A stretch of DNA of 56,668 nucleotides from assembly GCF_000313565.1 (NCBI RefSeq), contig NZ_HE578927.1, positions 48,875 through 105,542 on the forward strand. Direction: 5' to 3'. The notes below the pieces were generated by a model. That model saw only the letters and a list, made by a program, of their open reading frames with translations, searched no databases and was not told where the DNA came from. The position numbers and the translations under genes were made by a program. This stretch comes from Dielma fastidiosa. Lineage in GTDB: Bacteria > Bacillota_I > Bacilli_A > Erysipelotrichales > Erysipelotrichaceae. This document shows positions 17,527 to 27,054 of the stretch, one piece after another (position 1 is the first letter of the stretch; each line of letters begins with the position of its first letter).

Positions 17527-19191
17527 ATGGCTTTAGATGGCTTACTCTTATATCAAATCAATGAAGAAATTAAACAGCTGCTGCCGGCTAAAATCAATAA
17601 AATCCAGCAGATATCAGATACTGAAATACTCTTTAACTGCCGCTCCCGCAGCAGTGGTTTTAAGCTGATGATCAGCTGTCACTCACAATATAACCGCATT
17701 AATCTTACCGAAGAAACATACACCGCTCCCGATGTCCCAAATAACTTCATCATGGTGCTGAGGAAGTATCTTGACGGCGGTATCATTAATTCATGTGAAC
17801 AGGTTGGCCTTGACCGCATCCTGCATATGCTGATTACTGCCCGCAATGATCTGGGTGACCAGCATGATTTTTCTTTGTATATCGAATTGATGGGCAAATA
17901 TGCCAATTGTGTCTTGGTTGATGAAAATGAAAAGATCATTGACGCGATGAAGCGGATTCCGCCCTTTGAAAATACGAAGCGAACGATTCATCCCGGCGCC
18001 CTTTATACATTGCCGGCGCAGGAGCTGAAGAAAGATCCGCGGATCACATTAGACGCTGACGCGGATGAATCGCTGGTGAAGCAGTTTCATGGCTTCTCCC
18101 CGCAGCTGAGCCGTGAATTTCAGCACCGCATGCATAACGGTGAAAATTTTGCGGAAATCATGAAGGAGCTGCTTGCCTCAAAAACGCTTTATATTACTGA
18201 AACCGAAAAGGAACCGCAGTTTCATTGTCTGCCGCTCACTCACCTTGAAAATCAGCCGGCCGCGTACAGCCTGCAAAAAGGCATCGACGTAATTTTCTAC
18301 CACAAGGAAGAACGGGAGCGCATCCGCCAGCAAAGCGGTGACTTATTTAAACTTGTTCGCCGTGAAATCAATAAGAATACCAATAAGCTGGGCAAACTCA
18401 ATCAGACACTTGAGGATGCGATGAACTGCGAACATTATAGAATGTACGGCGATTTGCTTTATGCCTATGCCGATACGCTGAATGAAAAAAGCGGCAGTGT
18501 TGAGCTGCCTGATTTTGAAACGGGTGAAATGATTAGGATTCCGCTTGATATACGTTTTGATGCCAAGCAGAACGCGAAAAAGTATTATCAGAAATATCAT
18601 AAAAGTAAAACTGCTCAGCTTTTAGTCAGCGAACAGATTTCACTCTGCGAAAAAGAACTCGCTTATTTTGAAGAGATCGGCGCTCAGCTTGAATATGCCA
18701 GCTTTGAGGATGCCGTTGAAATTCGCAATGAATTAGAAAAAATGCATTATCTGAAACCGCAGAAGCAGAGAATCAAAAAGAAAAAACAAAATGAAATTCC
18801 GCATTTCATGACTTTTGAATTTGAAGACGGTCATAAGATCTATGTCGGAAAAAATAATATTCAAAATGATTATCTGACCTTCCGCTTTGCGCGCAAGGAT
18901 GATTTGTGGCTGCATGCCAAGGATTTCCACGGCGCTCATGTTCTGATCAATGACGCTCATCCCAATGAAGAGCTGCTGCGCCTGGCGGCGATGTTAGCCG
19001 CTTATTATTCGCAGGGACGGCAGTCAAGCTCAGTACCTGTTGATTATTGTGAAGTCCGCTATTTAAAAAAAGCAAAGGGCGGCATGCTTGGCCAAGCCCT
19101 GCTTTCCTCATATAAAACTATTTATATCGATCCTGAACCAGCAACGATTCAAAACCTACTCAGTACGCATCTAACAAAGCGCCGTCATTAA
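17527..19191 (+). CDS. rqcH: RqcH / NFACT ribosome quality control protein
   Basis: A 554-residue NFACT protein (bacterial Rqc2, once called fibronectin-binding protein A). It binds obstructed 50S subunits and recruits tRNA-Ala to add alanine tails to stalled nascent chains. The NFACT-N domain begins MALDGLLLYQINEEI, a coiled coil spans about 280-420, and the NFACT-R domain has DDLWLHAKDFHGAHVLI at about residues 457-473. The start is fixed by GAAAGGAGGGG. Its stop codon overlaps that of the convergent transglycosylase gene within one TTAA. Confidence 0.95.
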   Translation: MALDGLLLYQINEEIKQLLPAKINKIQQISDTEILFNCRSRSSGFKLMISCHSQYNRINLTEETYTAPDVPNNFIMVLRKYLDGGIINSCEQVGLDRILHMLITARNDLGDQHDFSLYIELMGKYANCVLVDENEKIIDAMKRIPPFENTKRTIHPGALYTLPAQELKKDPRITLDADADESLVKQFHGFSPQLSREFQHRMHNGENFAEIMKELLASKTLYITETEKEPQFHCLPLTHLENQPAAYSLQKGIDVIFYHKEERERIRQQSGDLFKLVRREINKNTNKLGKLNQTLEDAMNCEHYRMYGDLLYAYADTLNEKSGSVELPDFETGEMIRIPLDIRFDAKQNAKKYYQKYHKSKTAQLLVSEQISLCEKELAYFEEIGAQLEYASFEDAVEIRNELEKMHYLKPQKQRIKKKKQNEIPHFMTFEFEDGHKIYVGKNNIQNDYLTFRFARKDDLWLHAKDFHGAHVLINDAHPNEELLRLAAMLAAYYSQGRQSSSVPVDYCEVRYLKKAKGGMLGQALLSSYKTIYIDPEPATIQNLLSTHLTKRRH

Positions 19192-19880
19192 GGATTGACG
19201 CCTAACAGCAGCCTTGCCAGCTCATCGTCATCATAGTAGCCGTTATCCTCAATGGTTGCCAAGACTGCCTGCTGCCTGAGCCTGGCCTGATCCTCATGAT
19301 TGCTTAACTGATAATTAGCGGGTGACTGAGGGATGCCGGCCAGTAAGGTTGCCTGGTCAAAGCTTAAATCAGCAGGTTCAACATGAAAGTAATTCATGCT
19401 GGCACTGGCAATACCGATATTATTATCTCCATAATTTATGATGTTGAGATATAATTCTAAAAGCGTATCCTTATCATAGAGCCGTTCTAAATCTTTTGTT
19501 ACAAAGAATTCCGCAACCTTGCGGATGATTGATGGCTGAAAGGAAAAATACATGTTTTTTGCCAGCTGCTGCGTGATGGTAGAACCGCCGCCGCTGATTT
19601 GCCCGCTGGTAATAAATACATAAAGAATCCGTCCATAAGCGATGAGGTCAACGCCTTGATGCTTATAGAACCGCTTATCCTCTGTGGATATTGTCGCTAC
19701 CTTCAGATAATCACTGATTTCATCAATCGGCACATAATCGTCCTTCTGCATGATTGAGGCTACCTTATCCTGAATCGGCATTTCACGGATTACACTGCGG
19801 TATTCAATAAAGCCTAATACCAGCAGTACCATAAAACAAGCCATGATGGTTAATGCGAATGCTTTGATCAGTTTCTTCAT
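19188..19880 (-). CDS. mtgA: Monofunctional peptidoglycan glycosyltransferase (GT51)
   Basis: A 230-residue membrane-anchored GT51 enzyme that polymerises lipid II into glycan strands. One N-terminal helix (about 5-25) is followed by the catalytic motifs EDKRFYKHQGVD, GGSTITQQLAKN, LELYLNIINYG and LLAGIPQSPANY; no transpeptidase domain follows. The start at 19,880 has AAAGGTGGTG upstream; a longer frame extends into the spacer without a site. The catalytic Glu (EDKRFY) is intact. Confidence 0.92.
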   Translation of the reverse strand: MKKLIKAFALTIMACFMVLLVLGFIEYRSVIREMPIQDKVASIMQKDDYVPIDEISDYLKVATISTEDKRFYKHQGVDLIAYGRILYVFITSGQISGGGSTITQQLAKNMYFSFQPSIIRKVAEFFVTKDLERLYDKDTLLELYLNIINYGDNNIGIASASMNYFHVEPADLSFDQATLLAGIPQSPANYQLSNHEDQARLRQQAVLATIEDNGYYDDDELARLLLGVNP

Positions 19881-19985
19881 CTGAATCACCACCTTTACTA
19901 TAACCATTATAAAACAGCGTTTAAATGACAGCCATCGCTTACACTTACAGTTAGCTTTCAATTTTGTAAGGTCTGAATATGAAAG

Positions 19986-20003
19986 AGGCAGATTAATCTG
20001 CCT
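19986..20003 (-). terminator. Palindromic terminator after the small paralogue pair
   Basis: An exact 18-bp palindrome (AGGCAGATTAATCTGCCT) 13 bases after the stop at 20,017, flanked by T runs on both strands. Confidence 0.7.
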
Positions 20004-20016
20004 TTTATTATCCCTA

Positions 20017-20271
20017 TTATAGATTATGCTTTTTAATCAGACTCATGATTATCGCAAGCTCTGATCGTCTGACATAAATCCGATAGATGCACTCACTCTT
20101 ATGTTCGCCAAACTTCTTACCTAATTGTGAAGCGGCCGCCGGCAGCGGTTGATAAGCCATCGCCTTAACATAAACCTCATAGCCATTAGCCAATAATAAA
20201 TCTTTGATCTGTACCTGCCGATCAACAGAAGCTGTATCAAGCAGTACCGCGCGGTTTAATAAGTGAAGCAT
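20017..20271 (-). CDS. Small hypothetical protein, paralogue of the next upstream gene
   Basis: An 84-residue soluble protein, family not recognised. It shares with the 85-residue neighbour a layout of an N-terminal helix (VDRQVQIKDLLLANGYEVYV), a central basic stretch and a C-terminal strand-helix (IYRIYVRRSELAIIMSLIKK against EYVIYVAKRDYEKAMHLLQT). The two are nine bases apart in one operon and are ancient tandem duplicates. A ferredoxin-like DUF2007-type fold is possible but unproven. Confidence 0.65.
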   Translation of the reverse strand: MLHLLNRAVLLDTASVDRQVQIKDLLLANGYEVYVKAMAYQPLPAAASQLGKKFGEHKSECIYRIYVRRSELAIIMSLIKKHNL

Positions 20272-20280
20272 ATTATCCCC

Positions 20281-20538
20281 TCAGTTCTTTTGTTTTTTAT
20301 ACGTTTGTAAGAGATGCATCGCCTTCTCATAATCTCTTTTAGCTACATAGATGACATATTCACTGTCTCGTTTTCCCTGAAAGCAGCTTCTTTCAGTCAT
20401 GCGGCCGCGATTGGGTTCCGCCTGAATGATTTTCCAACGGTAATCAACACCGCAGGCGCCAAGAATCTGACGGATCTCGGCCTGACGTTCTTCGGAAAAT
20501 GTAGCTGCTACTTCTTTTCGATTAAAAATAGTGATCAT
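20281..20538 (-). CDS. Small hypothetical protein, paralogue of the next downstream gene
   Basis: An 85-residue soluble protein. It starts with a hydrophobic strand (MITIFNRKEVAATF), then a helix with AEIRQILGACGVDYRWKI, a charged middle and the strand-helix EYVIYVAKRDYEKAMHLLQ. It precedes its paralogue by nine bases and starts behind AAAGGAGAAGG. The order strand, helix, strand, strand, helix would suit a small alpha-beta sensor or ligand-binding domain; no function is assigned. Confidence 0.65.
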   Translation of the reverse strand: MITIFNRKEVAATFSEERQAEIRQILGACGVDYRWKIIQAEPNRGRMTERSCFQGKRDSEYVIYVAKRDYEKAMHLLQTYKKQKN

Positions 20539-20635
20539 AGCCTTCTCCTTTCCGCATCAAGGACACTTTATCTATTTATATTTTAACATGCTCCCGATAA
20601 GCGCATTCTTTCATTATTGTCACATAGGAAAGTAA

Positions 20636-20664
20636 ATACCGCATCAACGGAAGTGATGCGGTAT
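20636..20664 (-). terminator. Terminator after the patatin gene
   Basis: An 11-bp perfect stem (20,636-20,646 with 20,654-20,664) with a 7-base loop, immediately after the stop at 20,667. Confidence 0.85.
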
Positions 20665-20666
20665 CT

Positions 20667-21515
20667 TTATTTATTAGAAGGTTTCAAAATAGCCTTGATT
20701 TCATCCAAATGTGCCTCTGCCATCTGATAACCCATATCATAGGCTGCCTGAAGCTTATTCAAATCCTTTTCAAAGCTTTCGATCGGCCACTCAGGGCGTA
20801 AGATCAGCGCCTTGCCCTCACGCTCCAGCTGTTCACAGAACTGCACGGTTTCATTATAGGCAAGATGTCTTGTTTCTAACAGCGGCACCAGCTTTGGATA
20901 TTTCTTTTTCAAAACCTTAGCCGCGACAATGTTCTGCTTGCTGAGTTCCTTTACATAGCCCTTGCAGCGGGTTAAAATGATCAAATGCTTATCACAGCCA
21001 TCGGCGATGGCCTTGCGGATTGGGATCGGATCTGCCAAACCACCGTCATAAAACCGTTTGCCATTTAATTCAATGGCCGGGAATACTAAGGGAATCGCAC
21101 ACGTTGCCCGCAACATCGTACATTGTTTATCAAGCAGCTGGCAATTAATGTATTCAGCCTCACCGGTATCAGCATTAGTTACGCCGACCCAGCCCTGACC
21201 TGGGTAATCATAGAATGCCTGCCAGTCAAAGGGCAGAAGCTTATTGGGAACTTCATCATAGACAAAATCTAAGCCAAACAGACTTTGATGTTTCATCAGA
21301 TTGCCGATGCCGACATAACGCTTGTCATTGCGGTAGCGCATAAATACCTCAAGGTTGCGCCCCTTCTGACGTGACAGATAGCTCATGCCATCGGTAATTC
21401 CTGCCGAAACACCGATAACATAAGGAAAATATAATTTATGGTCAAGCAGACAATCCATGATTCCGCAGGAGAATACCGGTCTAAAGGTACCGCCCTCAAG
21501 AATTAAAGACTGCAT
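20667..21515 (-). CDS. Patatin-like phospholipase/acyl hydrolase
   Basis: A 282-residue cytoplasmic patatin-family protein. The oxyanion glycine block LEGGTFRPVFSCG, the nucleophile S37 in GVSAG and the catalytic D157 in YDGGLADPIP form the expected Ser-Asp dyad, so it should cleave acyl esters of membrane lipids. I start it at MQSLILEGG because its ATG shares a base with the asnA stop (TAATG), implying coupling to asnA. It resembles the YjjU/RssA type. The link with asparagine synthesis is unexplained. Confidence 0.9.
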   Translation of the reverse strand: MQSLILEGGTFRPVFSCGIMDCLLDHKLYFPYVIGVSAGITDGMSYLSRQKGRNLEVFMRYRNDKRYVGIGNLMKHQSLFGLDFVYDEVPNKLLPFDWQAFYDYPGQGWVGVTNADTGEAEYINCQLLDKQCTMLRATCAIPLVFPAIELNGKRFYDGGLADPIPIRKAIADGCDKHLIILTRCKGYVKELSKQNIVAAKVLKKKYPKLVPLLETRHLAYNETVQFCEQLEREGKALILRPEWPIESFEKDLNKLQAAYDMGYQMAEAHLDEIKAILKPSNK

Positions 21516-22528
21516 TATAACAACCTGATGCCGTGTTTTCGGCATTCCTCAATCATATCCGCGCCCCAGGTAGAAACCTGTACCTCACCGATATGCGCCT
21601 TATTCAGCATCATCAGACAAAGCCGTGACTGACCGATACCGCCGCCCATCGTAAGCGGCAGCTCATCATTCATCAAGGCCTTATGAAAAGGATATTCCAA
21701 ACGATCCAATGTATTCGCCTTGGTACACTGATCAAGCAGTGATTCACGGTCGACGCGGATACCCATGCTGGATAATTCAAGAGCACAGTCAAGAATCGGA
21801 TAATAAACAAGCAGATCGCCGTTTAATTTCCAATCATCATAATCCGGCGCGCGGCCGTCATGCGGCAATCCGCTTTTCAGCTTATCGCCGATCTGCATGA
21901 TAAACACTGTTTTCTTCTCTTTACAGATCAGATATTCACGTTCCTTGCCGCTCTTATTGGGATACATATCCTCCAGCTCCTGAGAAGTGATAAAAAAGAC
22001 CTCACCCTGCACTATTCGCTGCAGCTCATCATAATGCTCATGCAGCACATATTCAGTTTCCTTGATCGCTTTTACGATCGCCCGCACGGTTTCCTTTAAT
22101 GTATCCACCGTTCGTTCTTCACGCTCAATAATCTTCTCCCAGTCCCACTGGTCAACATAAACAGAATGCAGATTATCCAATTCCTCATCACGGCGGATCG
22201 CGTTCATATCGGTATAAATGCCGCGGTAGGTTTCAAAATCATACTGCTTCAAAGCCAGCCGCTTCCATTTAGCCAACGAATGAACGACCTCCACATCACT
22301 GTGGATATCCTTAATATCAAAACCAACCGGCCGTTCCACACCGTTCAAATTATCATTCAAACCGGAATCATTGCGTACAAACAGCGGTGCCGATACACGC
22401 ACAAGATTCAAATGATGCGCCAGTCTTTTCTCAAAAGAGTCTTTCACAATTTTAATCGCCAGCTCTGTATCAAGATAATTTAATTTATTTTCATAGTTCT
22501 CTGGGAGAACTAAACGTTCATGATTCAT
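21515..22528 (-). CDS. asnA: Aspartate--ammonia ligase (asparagine synthetase A)
   Basis: A 337-residue AsnA enzyme, a class II aminoacyl-tRNA-synthetase-like ligase that makes asparagine from aspartate, ammonia and ATP. Blocks visible are the N-terminal LVRVSAPLFVRNDSGLNDNLNG, the central DQWDWEKII and MGGGIGQSRLCLMML near the C terminus. Normal length. Start ATG follows GAGGAGGAATC. It is separated from the upstream M18 gene by 76 bases without an obvious T-box. Confidence 0.96.
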   Translation of the reverse strand: MNHERLVLPENYENKLNYLDTELAIKIVKDSFEKRLAHHLNLVRVSAPLFVRNDSGLNDNLNGVERPVGFDIKDIHSDVEVVHSLAKWKRLALKQYDFETYRGIYTDMNAIRRDEELDNLHSVYVDQWDWEKIIEREERTVDTLKETVRAIVKAIKETEYVLHEHYDELQRIVQGEVFFITSQELEDMYPNKSGKEREYLICKEKKTVFIMQIGDKLKSGLPHDGRAPDYDDWKLNGDLLVYYPILDCALELSSMGIRVDRESLLDQCTKANTLDRLEYPFHKALMNDELPLTMGGGIGQSRLCLMMLNKAHIGEVQVSTWGADMIEECRKHGIRLL

Positions 22529-22604
22529 ATTGATTCCTCCTCAGACTTCTCAATTATACAACGATTTTCATCAAGATTGAAAGTATTTTCTGAAAAATCT
22601 ATGA

Positions 22605-23909
22605 TTAGAATCTGATTGCTTCCTCATCCATTGTTAAAGATGTTTCATAAAAAGCCTGACAAGCCTGACTCATATACTGACCATCCTTAATTCCCGCTGT
22701 CTCATAGGATGAATGCATCGCCAGCTGGGCAAGACCGATATCAATCGTTTTGATGCTGACATGTCTTGATGACAGATTGCCCAGTGTTGAACCGCCCGGC
22801 ATATCAGAACGGTTGTAATAAAATTGAAGCGGCACACCGGCTTGTTCACAGATTGCCTTAAAGATCGCATTGCTGACACCGTCAGTCGTATATTTCTGAT
22901 TCGCGTTCCCCTTAACGACAACCCCCTGATTCATCAGCACCTGATTCGTCTTATCGCTGAATTCAGGATGATTTGGGTGCAGCGCGTGAGCATTATCTGC
23001 AGAAAGCATAAAAGAATGATTCAAACCAGCCAGATAAGCTTCTTCATCATAGCCAAGATTAGCGCTGATCCGTTTCAGCACATCATAGAGGAATGTTGAA
23101 TCCGCTCCCTGCTTGCTAGTCGAACCTACTTCTTCATTATCAAAACAGCCATAGACACAAATGCGTTCATCATTTTGCGCTTTCAGGAAACCATCAAGCG
23201 TCGTATAGGCACATTCAAGATTATCCAGCTTTGGTGAGGAAACAAATTCTTCCTCAGCCCCCCAGATTGAATAAGGCGTGCGGTTATAAATGTTTAATTC
23301 CATGCTTAAAATATCTGCTTCCGCTGCCTTAATATCTTCCGCAATCAGCTTTTTCAGCGTTCCCTGCTTATTTTTGGCACTGAATAACGGCAGTAAATCA
23401 ACCTGCAGATTATAATTATATCCGCTGTTGATACTGCGGTTCATATGAATCGCCACATTGGGAATCATTAACAAATCACGTCCCGCATCATAAAGCTGAA
23501 TCTCAATTTTATCCGCTTTCTTCACCGCCAGCCGGCCTGCCAGCGACAATGGCCGGTCAAACCATGATGAAGCGATCATACCGCCATAGCCTTCAGTATT
23601 TAACTGCAGATAAGCGCTGCTTTCAATTTCCGCGTTTTCCTTCAGCTTAAATGTTGGTGAATCAGAATGCGATGCGGTGATATTAAAAATCGGTGCGGAC
23701 AGTTTACTGCCTATCTTAAATGCCAAGATGCTGCTGCCGTTACGGGTAACAACATAACCCCTGCCTTTTTCAAGCTGCCAGACAGTCCCTTCCTTTAATT
23801 CAGTAAAGCCTGCCTTCAGACATGTATCTTTTAACTCATGAACAGCATGAAAAGTGCTCGGACTCTTTTGAATAAAAGCCAGACAGTCATGCATTAATTG
23901 ATTTTTCAT
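22605..23909 (-). CDS. M18 family aminopeptidase
   Basis: A 434-residue dizinc aminopeptidase of family M18 (aspartyl aminopeptidase/ApeB type), which removes N-terminal acidic or neutral residues from peptides in the cytoplasm. Metal-binding and catalytic blocks present are the HSDSPTF histidine, the GCFDNEEVGS aspartate and glutamates, and the terminal AMHSSYETAG histidine. Normal length, start behind GGAGGAAAAG. Probably part of peptide recycling. Confidence 0.93.
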   Translation of the reverse strand: MKNQLMHDCLAFIQKSPSTFHAVHELKDTCLKAGFTELKEGTVWQLEKGRGYVVTRNGSSILAFKIGSKLSAPIFNITASHSDSPTFKLKENAEIESSAYLQLNTEGYGGMIASSWFDRPLSLAGRLAVKKADKIEIQLYDAGRDLLMIPNVAIHMNRSINSGYNYNLQVDLLPLFSAKNKQGTLKKLIAEDIKAAEADILSMELNIYNRTPYSIWGAEEEFVSSPKLDNLECAYTTLDGFLKAQNDERICVYGCFDNEEVGSTSKQGADSTFLYDVLKRISANLGYDEEAYLAGLNHSFMLSADNAHALHPNHPEFSDKTNQVLMNQGVVVKGNANQKYTTDGVSNAIFKAICEQAGVPLQFYYNRSDMPGGSTLGNLSSRHVSIKTIDIGLAQLAMHSSYETAGIKDGQYMSQACQAFYETSLTMDEEAIRF

Positions 23910-23971
23910 AGATCTTTTCCTCCAATGTTCCTATTATAGCACAAGTAAAATTGAGTGATGCGTAAAAACCG

Positions 23972-24766
23972 TTATTCATTCACCTTTTTCCGCATTTGAT
24001 CAGCAAGAAAATAAGTACAGGATTCACATTTATTATCCAAATGAACCTTGCCGGTAAAGATGCTTTCATGAATATTCTCTGGGCGTACCCCCAGCGCAAT
24101 CAGCTCTACCTTCGCGAGATGCCTTGCTTCCTGATCCATCCACGGGCCCAGCATGACATGCACAAAAGCCGCAAAATCAGCTGGCAGCGCTGCAAATACA
24201 CCCTTATTATCCGCATCTTTTAAACGCATCAGAAAACGCACCTCATTTTCATAGCTCCACGCGTCAGCTTTAATTAAACCGGTCATCGCCCTTTCATGAC
24301 TGATATTGGCTAAAGCGGGCATCTCGGTAATATCGAGCCTGCGATTGTTCCAGCGCAGCTGATGAGCCTTTTGATGATTGACATAGATCACATCACTCAA
24401 TAAAACATCGGCTGATTTTTCAGTCTCTGTCAGCCACTGCATCATCAATTTACGCGGCAATGATATTCTGACAGCATCCTGTCTTGGAAAACAATACAGA
24501 CCCCACATCGCCATATTTTCAGAATCACCAAAACAAAAACTGGCAAAAACCGTTTGCCGCCATACTTCCTCAGCCCCTTTTTCCTGCCGTTCCTGAAGAT
24601 CATTCATCGTTATCGGATCTGACAGCTTCCATGTATTGCCATTAAGAATCAGTTTTAAGGTCGGCAAACTCGTATAATGATGATAATTCTGATGCCGGCT
24701 GCCGCGTTCTTTTAAAAATGCGCATACCTCATCAACCGAGGTCAGCTGCATAAAATCTTGATTCAT
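23972..24766 (-). CDS. DUF2971 domain protein
   Basis: A 264-residue soluble protein of the DUF2971 family. The early HHYTSLPTLKLIL and LSDPITMNDLQE blocks and the middle SENMAMWGLYC block are characteristic. The family is sporadic in bacteria and often found in accessory or defence-like settings, and the fold has been compared to ADP-ribosyltransferases; no activity is established. The start MNQDF is chosen on spacing to GGGGA. It stands alone between the M18 gene and the PTS operon terminator. Confidence 0.75.
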   Translation of the reverse strand: MNQDFMQLTSVDEVCAFLKERGSRHQNYHHYTSLPTLKLILNGNTWKLSDPITMNDLQERQEKGAEEVWRQTVFASFCFGDSENMAMWGLYCFPRQDAVRISLPRKLMMQWLTETEKSADVLLSDVIYVNHQKAHQLRWNNRRLDITEMPALANISHERAMTGLIKADAWSYENEVRFLMRLKDADNKGVFAALPADFAAFVHVMLGPWMDQEARHLAKVELIALGVRPENIHESIFTGKVHLDNKCESCTYFLADQMRKKVNE

Positions 24767-24818
24767 ATTCATTCCCCATTTCATTTAAGCACTTTGAAGA
24801 TTTCGCTTTTATTATAAC

Positions 24819-24856
24819 AAAAAAGCACGTTCTTTTTTCATATTGACCGTGCTTTT
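24819..24856 (-). terminator. Terminator of the PTS operon
   Basis: A 9-bp stem AAAAGCACG/CGTGCTTTT (arms 24,848-24,856 and 24,821-24,829) running into a T run on the minus strand, just after the IID stop codon. Confidence 0.85.
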
Positions 24857-24875
24857 CATTATTTAGGCTGTTTAT

Positions 24876-25748
24876 TTATGCGTAGAATCCAGTAGCATAG
24901 CCGATTGCCGTTAAAACGACAGCAAGCACCAGAATCAAAGCCATTAATTTAAGCGGTGACCATTTCTTTTTAGAATATAGATAATAGACACCCAGAGTTA
25001 ATAATAAAGGTAATAATTGAGGGAAAATCGAATTTAGCATCGCGTCAGCATTAAATAAAACTTGAGCAGGAATGATTTCACCGGTTGCGCCGTCTAATAC
25101 ATCTTTTACGATTTGAATCGGTAATGTTAAGCTTACAAAGGATGCGGTTAAAGCACCGACAACCACTAAGCCTAAAACGCCCATCGTATCGGTAAACGCG
25201 TCTAATTTTCCGCTTCCCATAAAGCCCTGCATGCCTTCAAGACCAGAACGATAGCCCATTCTGAATAACCACCAGCTTAATGTGTAAGTGATGATCGGAT
25301 AGGCAATCATATAAAGCAGCGGGCCGATCCATGCTGAGGTTGGTGAGGATTGTGAAATGGATAAACAGATTGTCAGTAAAATAGGAATAATGGTTGCTAC
25401 CCACAATGAATCACCAATCGCGCTGGTAGGCCCGATCAAGGCTACTTTTACGGATTCAATAACTTCCGGTGTACATTGGCCATTCGCATTCGCTTCTTCC
25501 AAGCCGCATACAATACCATTACAGATTGAACCGACTTGCGCTTCAGTATTAAACAGCGTTACATGACGCAATAAAGCTGCTGCTTTTTCTTCTTTTGTTG
25601 TATATAATTCATCAATGACCGGTGCCATTGACTGTCCGAATGCCATTCCCAGCATTGATTCTGCCTGTTGGGAACAGCCATTGAAGAAGAACCAACTATG
25701 GAATGATTTTTTTAGTGTCTTAGGACTGATTTTCTTAACCTCACTCAT
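24876..25748 (-). CDS. PTS mannose-family IID component
   Basis: A 290-residue membrane protein of the mannose/fructose/sorbose PTS IID family, starting with the standard SFHSWFFFNGCSQQAESMLG block and ending in membrane helices. With IIC it forms the sugar channel. It is the last gene of the operon GNAT, PIG-L, IIB, IIC, IID and starts directly after IIC. The sugar is not predictable from sequence alone; the deacetylase and acetyltransferase partners suggest an N-acetylated or amino sugar. Confidence 0.95.
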   Translation of the reverse strand: MSEVKKISPKTLKKSFHSWFFFNGCSQQAESMLGMAFGQSMAPVIDELYTTKEEKAAALLRHVTLFNTEAQVGSICNGIVCGLEEANANGQCTPEVIESVKVALIGPTSAIGDSLWVATIIPILLTICLSISQSSPTSAWIGPLLYMIAYPIITYTLSWWLFRMGYRSGLEGMQGFMGSGKLDAFTDTMGVLGLVVVGALTASFVSLTLPIQIVKDVLDGATGEIIPAQVLFNADAMLNSIFPQLLPLLLTLGVYYLYSKKKWSPLKLMALILVLAVVLTAIGYATGFYA

Positions 25749-25749
25749 C

Positions 25750-26529
25750 TTATACAGTCTCCTTTCCCTTAGTAATCACCGCATAATAAAGCACTGCTGT
25801 AATTACCCCGACAACAGCAACCGCCATTGTATTTAAACCAAAATAAGTAACTAAAATAAAGCCGCCTAAGAAAATCGCCAGATCGTAGCGTTTCTTTAAC
25901 AGGAATGAAAGTAAGATACCCATACCAAGAGCAGCCATCATGCCGCCGAAGACACTCAAGCCAGTAGTAACCCAATTCGGAATCAAGGTAGCAAAATCAG
26001 CCTGTCCGGAAGCTGCCGTCATTGATGTCAATACAATGATAGCCGGTATGAAACGGCATGCGAAACCGATTAACTGACCTAATACCATATTAGGAATATA
26101 CATTTTAGAAGTATTGCCCTCTTCCGCATATTTATGAGCAATGCGATTTAAAGGCAGATTAAGTGCATAAGATACATTCCACATCAATTGTCCGACTAAA
26201 CCGCCGATACCAGCAAATACAACTGCTAAACCAATTAAACCGGTGGCATCTAAGCCTTTGCCGAAAATCAATGCTGCCGCTGTACCAATATAGGTTGCAT
26301 AGGATAAGTCCCAAGCAACCGCACCGCCCGGTGTTACATTACCCATATACATGATTTGCAGCGGTATACCAACAATCAAAGCACTATTGATATCCCCCAT
26401 GATAATGCCAACAACAAATGATGCAACTAACGGCCTGCCCAATGTATACCAGCCAATGGTATTCCCTACAATTGAGCCAATCGAGCCAAGATAAATAAAC
26501 AATGCGATTAGTAGAATCTGAATAGTCAT
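25750..26529 (-). CDS. PTS mannose-family IIC component
   Basis: A 259-residue polytopic permease of the PTS sorbose/mannose IIC family. Recognisable are the N-terminal GRPLVASFVVGIIMGD block and the GNVTPGGAVAWDLSYATYIG stretch. It pairs with IID as the translocation unit. It lies 12 bases after IIB with its own GGGAGGAAT site. Normal length. Confidence 0.95.
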   Translation of the reverse strand: MTIQILLIALFIYLGSIGSIVGNTIGWYTLGRPLVASFVVGIIMGDINSALIVGIPLQIMYMGNVTPGGAVAWDLSYATYIGTAAALIFGKGLDATGLIGLAVVFAGIGGLVGQLMWNVSYALNLPLNRIAHKYAEEGNTSKMYIPNMVLGQLIGFACRFIPAIIVLTSMTAASGQADFATLIPNWVTTGLSVFGGMMAALGMGILLSFLLKKRYDLAIFLGGFILVTYFGLNTMAVAVVGVITAVLYYAVITKGKETV

Positions 26530-26541
26530 AGATATTCCTCC

Positions 26542-27030
26542 CTATATTGTTTTCTTAAATGCACTCCAGCTCATGCCGGCAGCATTCGGCAATTGCTGAA
26601 AGTCCACTTTAAAACCTTTTTCAACTAAACTGTCAATATCTTTTACATCCTGTTCACTCAAGAAGAAAATACCTGTAGCCCCTTTTACTTGATGAACACT
26701 GTCACTGCGTTTTGCGATGTTGCCTAATATAATAAATTCACAGCCGGCAATTTCTTCTTGAATTTCCATTAAACGGCTTGGATATTTAACAATAACCAGC
26801 CTTGTCTTAGAACTGTCTTCCCTTAATAATTCTTTAGCCTGATCAACCGTCACAATTTTTGTCGCATAGTTTTTAGGCACACCCATTTCCATGATTGATC
26901 TCAGCATAGGATTTGAAGCACTGTCATTATCAATTGCGATAATCTCCTGTATCGATAATGTCGGACACCAAGCTAACACTGTTTGACCATGAATTAATCG
27001 ATCATCTACGCGCACATACACTTTTCCCAT
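26542..27030 (-). CDS. PTS mannose-family IIB component
   Basis: A 162-residue soluble IIB protein with the phospho-accepting histidine H14 in RVDDRLIHGQ. It passes phosphate from IIA to the incoming sugar. No IIA domain is fused to it or encoded nearby, so phosphate must come from a IIA encoded elsewhere, which is unusual for the family. Start behind GGGAGGAAA. Confidence 0.95.
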   Translation of the reverse strand: MGKVYVRVDDRLIHGQTVLAWCPTLSIQEIIAIDNDSASNPMLRSIMEMGVPKNYATKIVTVDQAKELLREDSSKTRLVIVKYPSRLMEIQEEIAGCEFIILGNIAKRSDSVHQVKGATGIFFLSEQDVKDIDSLVEKGFKVDFQQLPNAAGMSWSAFKKTI

Positions 27031-27054
27031 AATTTCCTCCCGGCTTCTGCCTTT

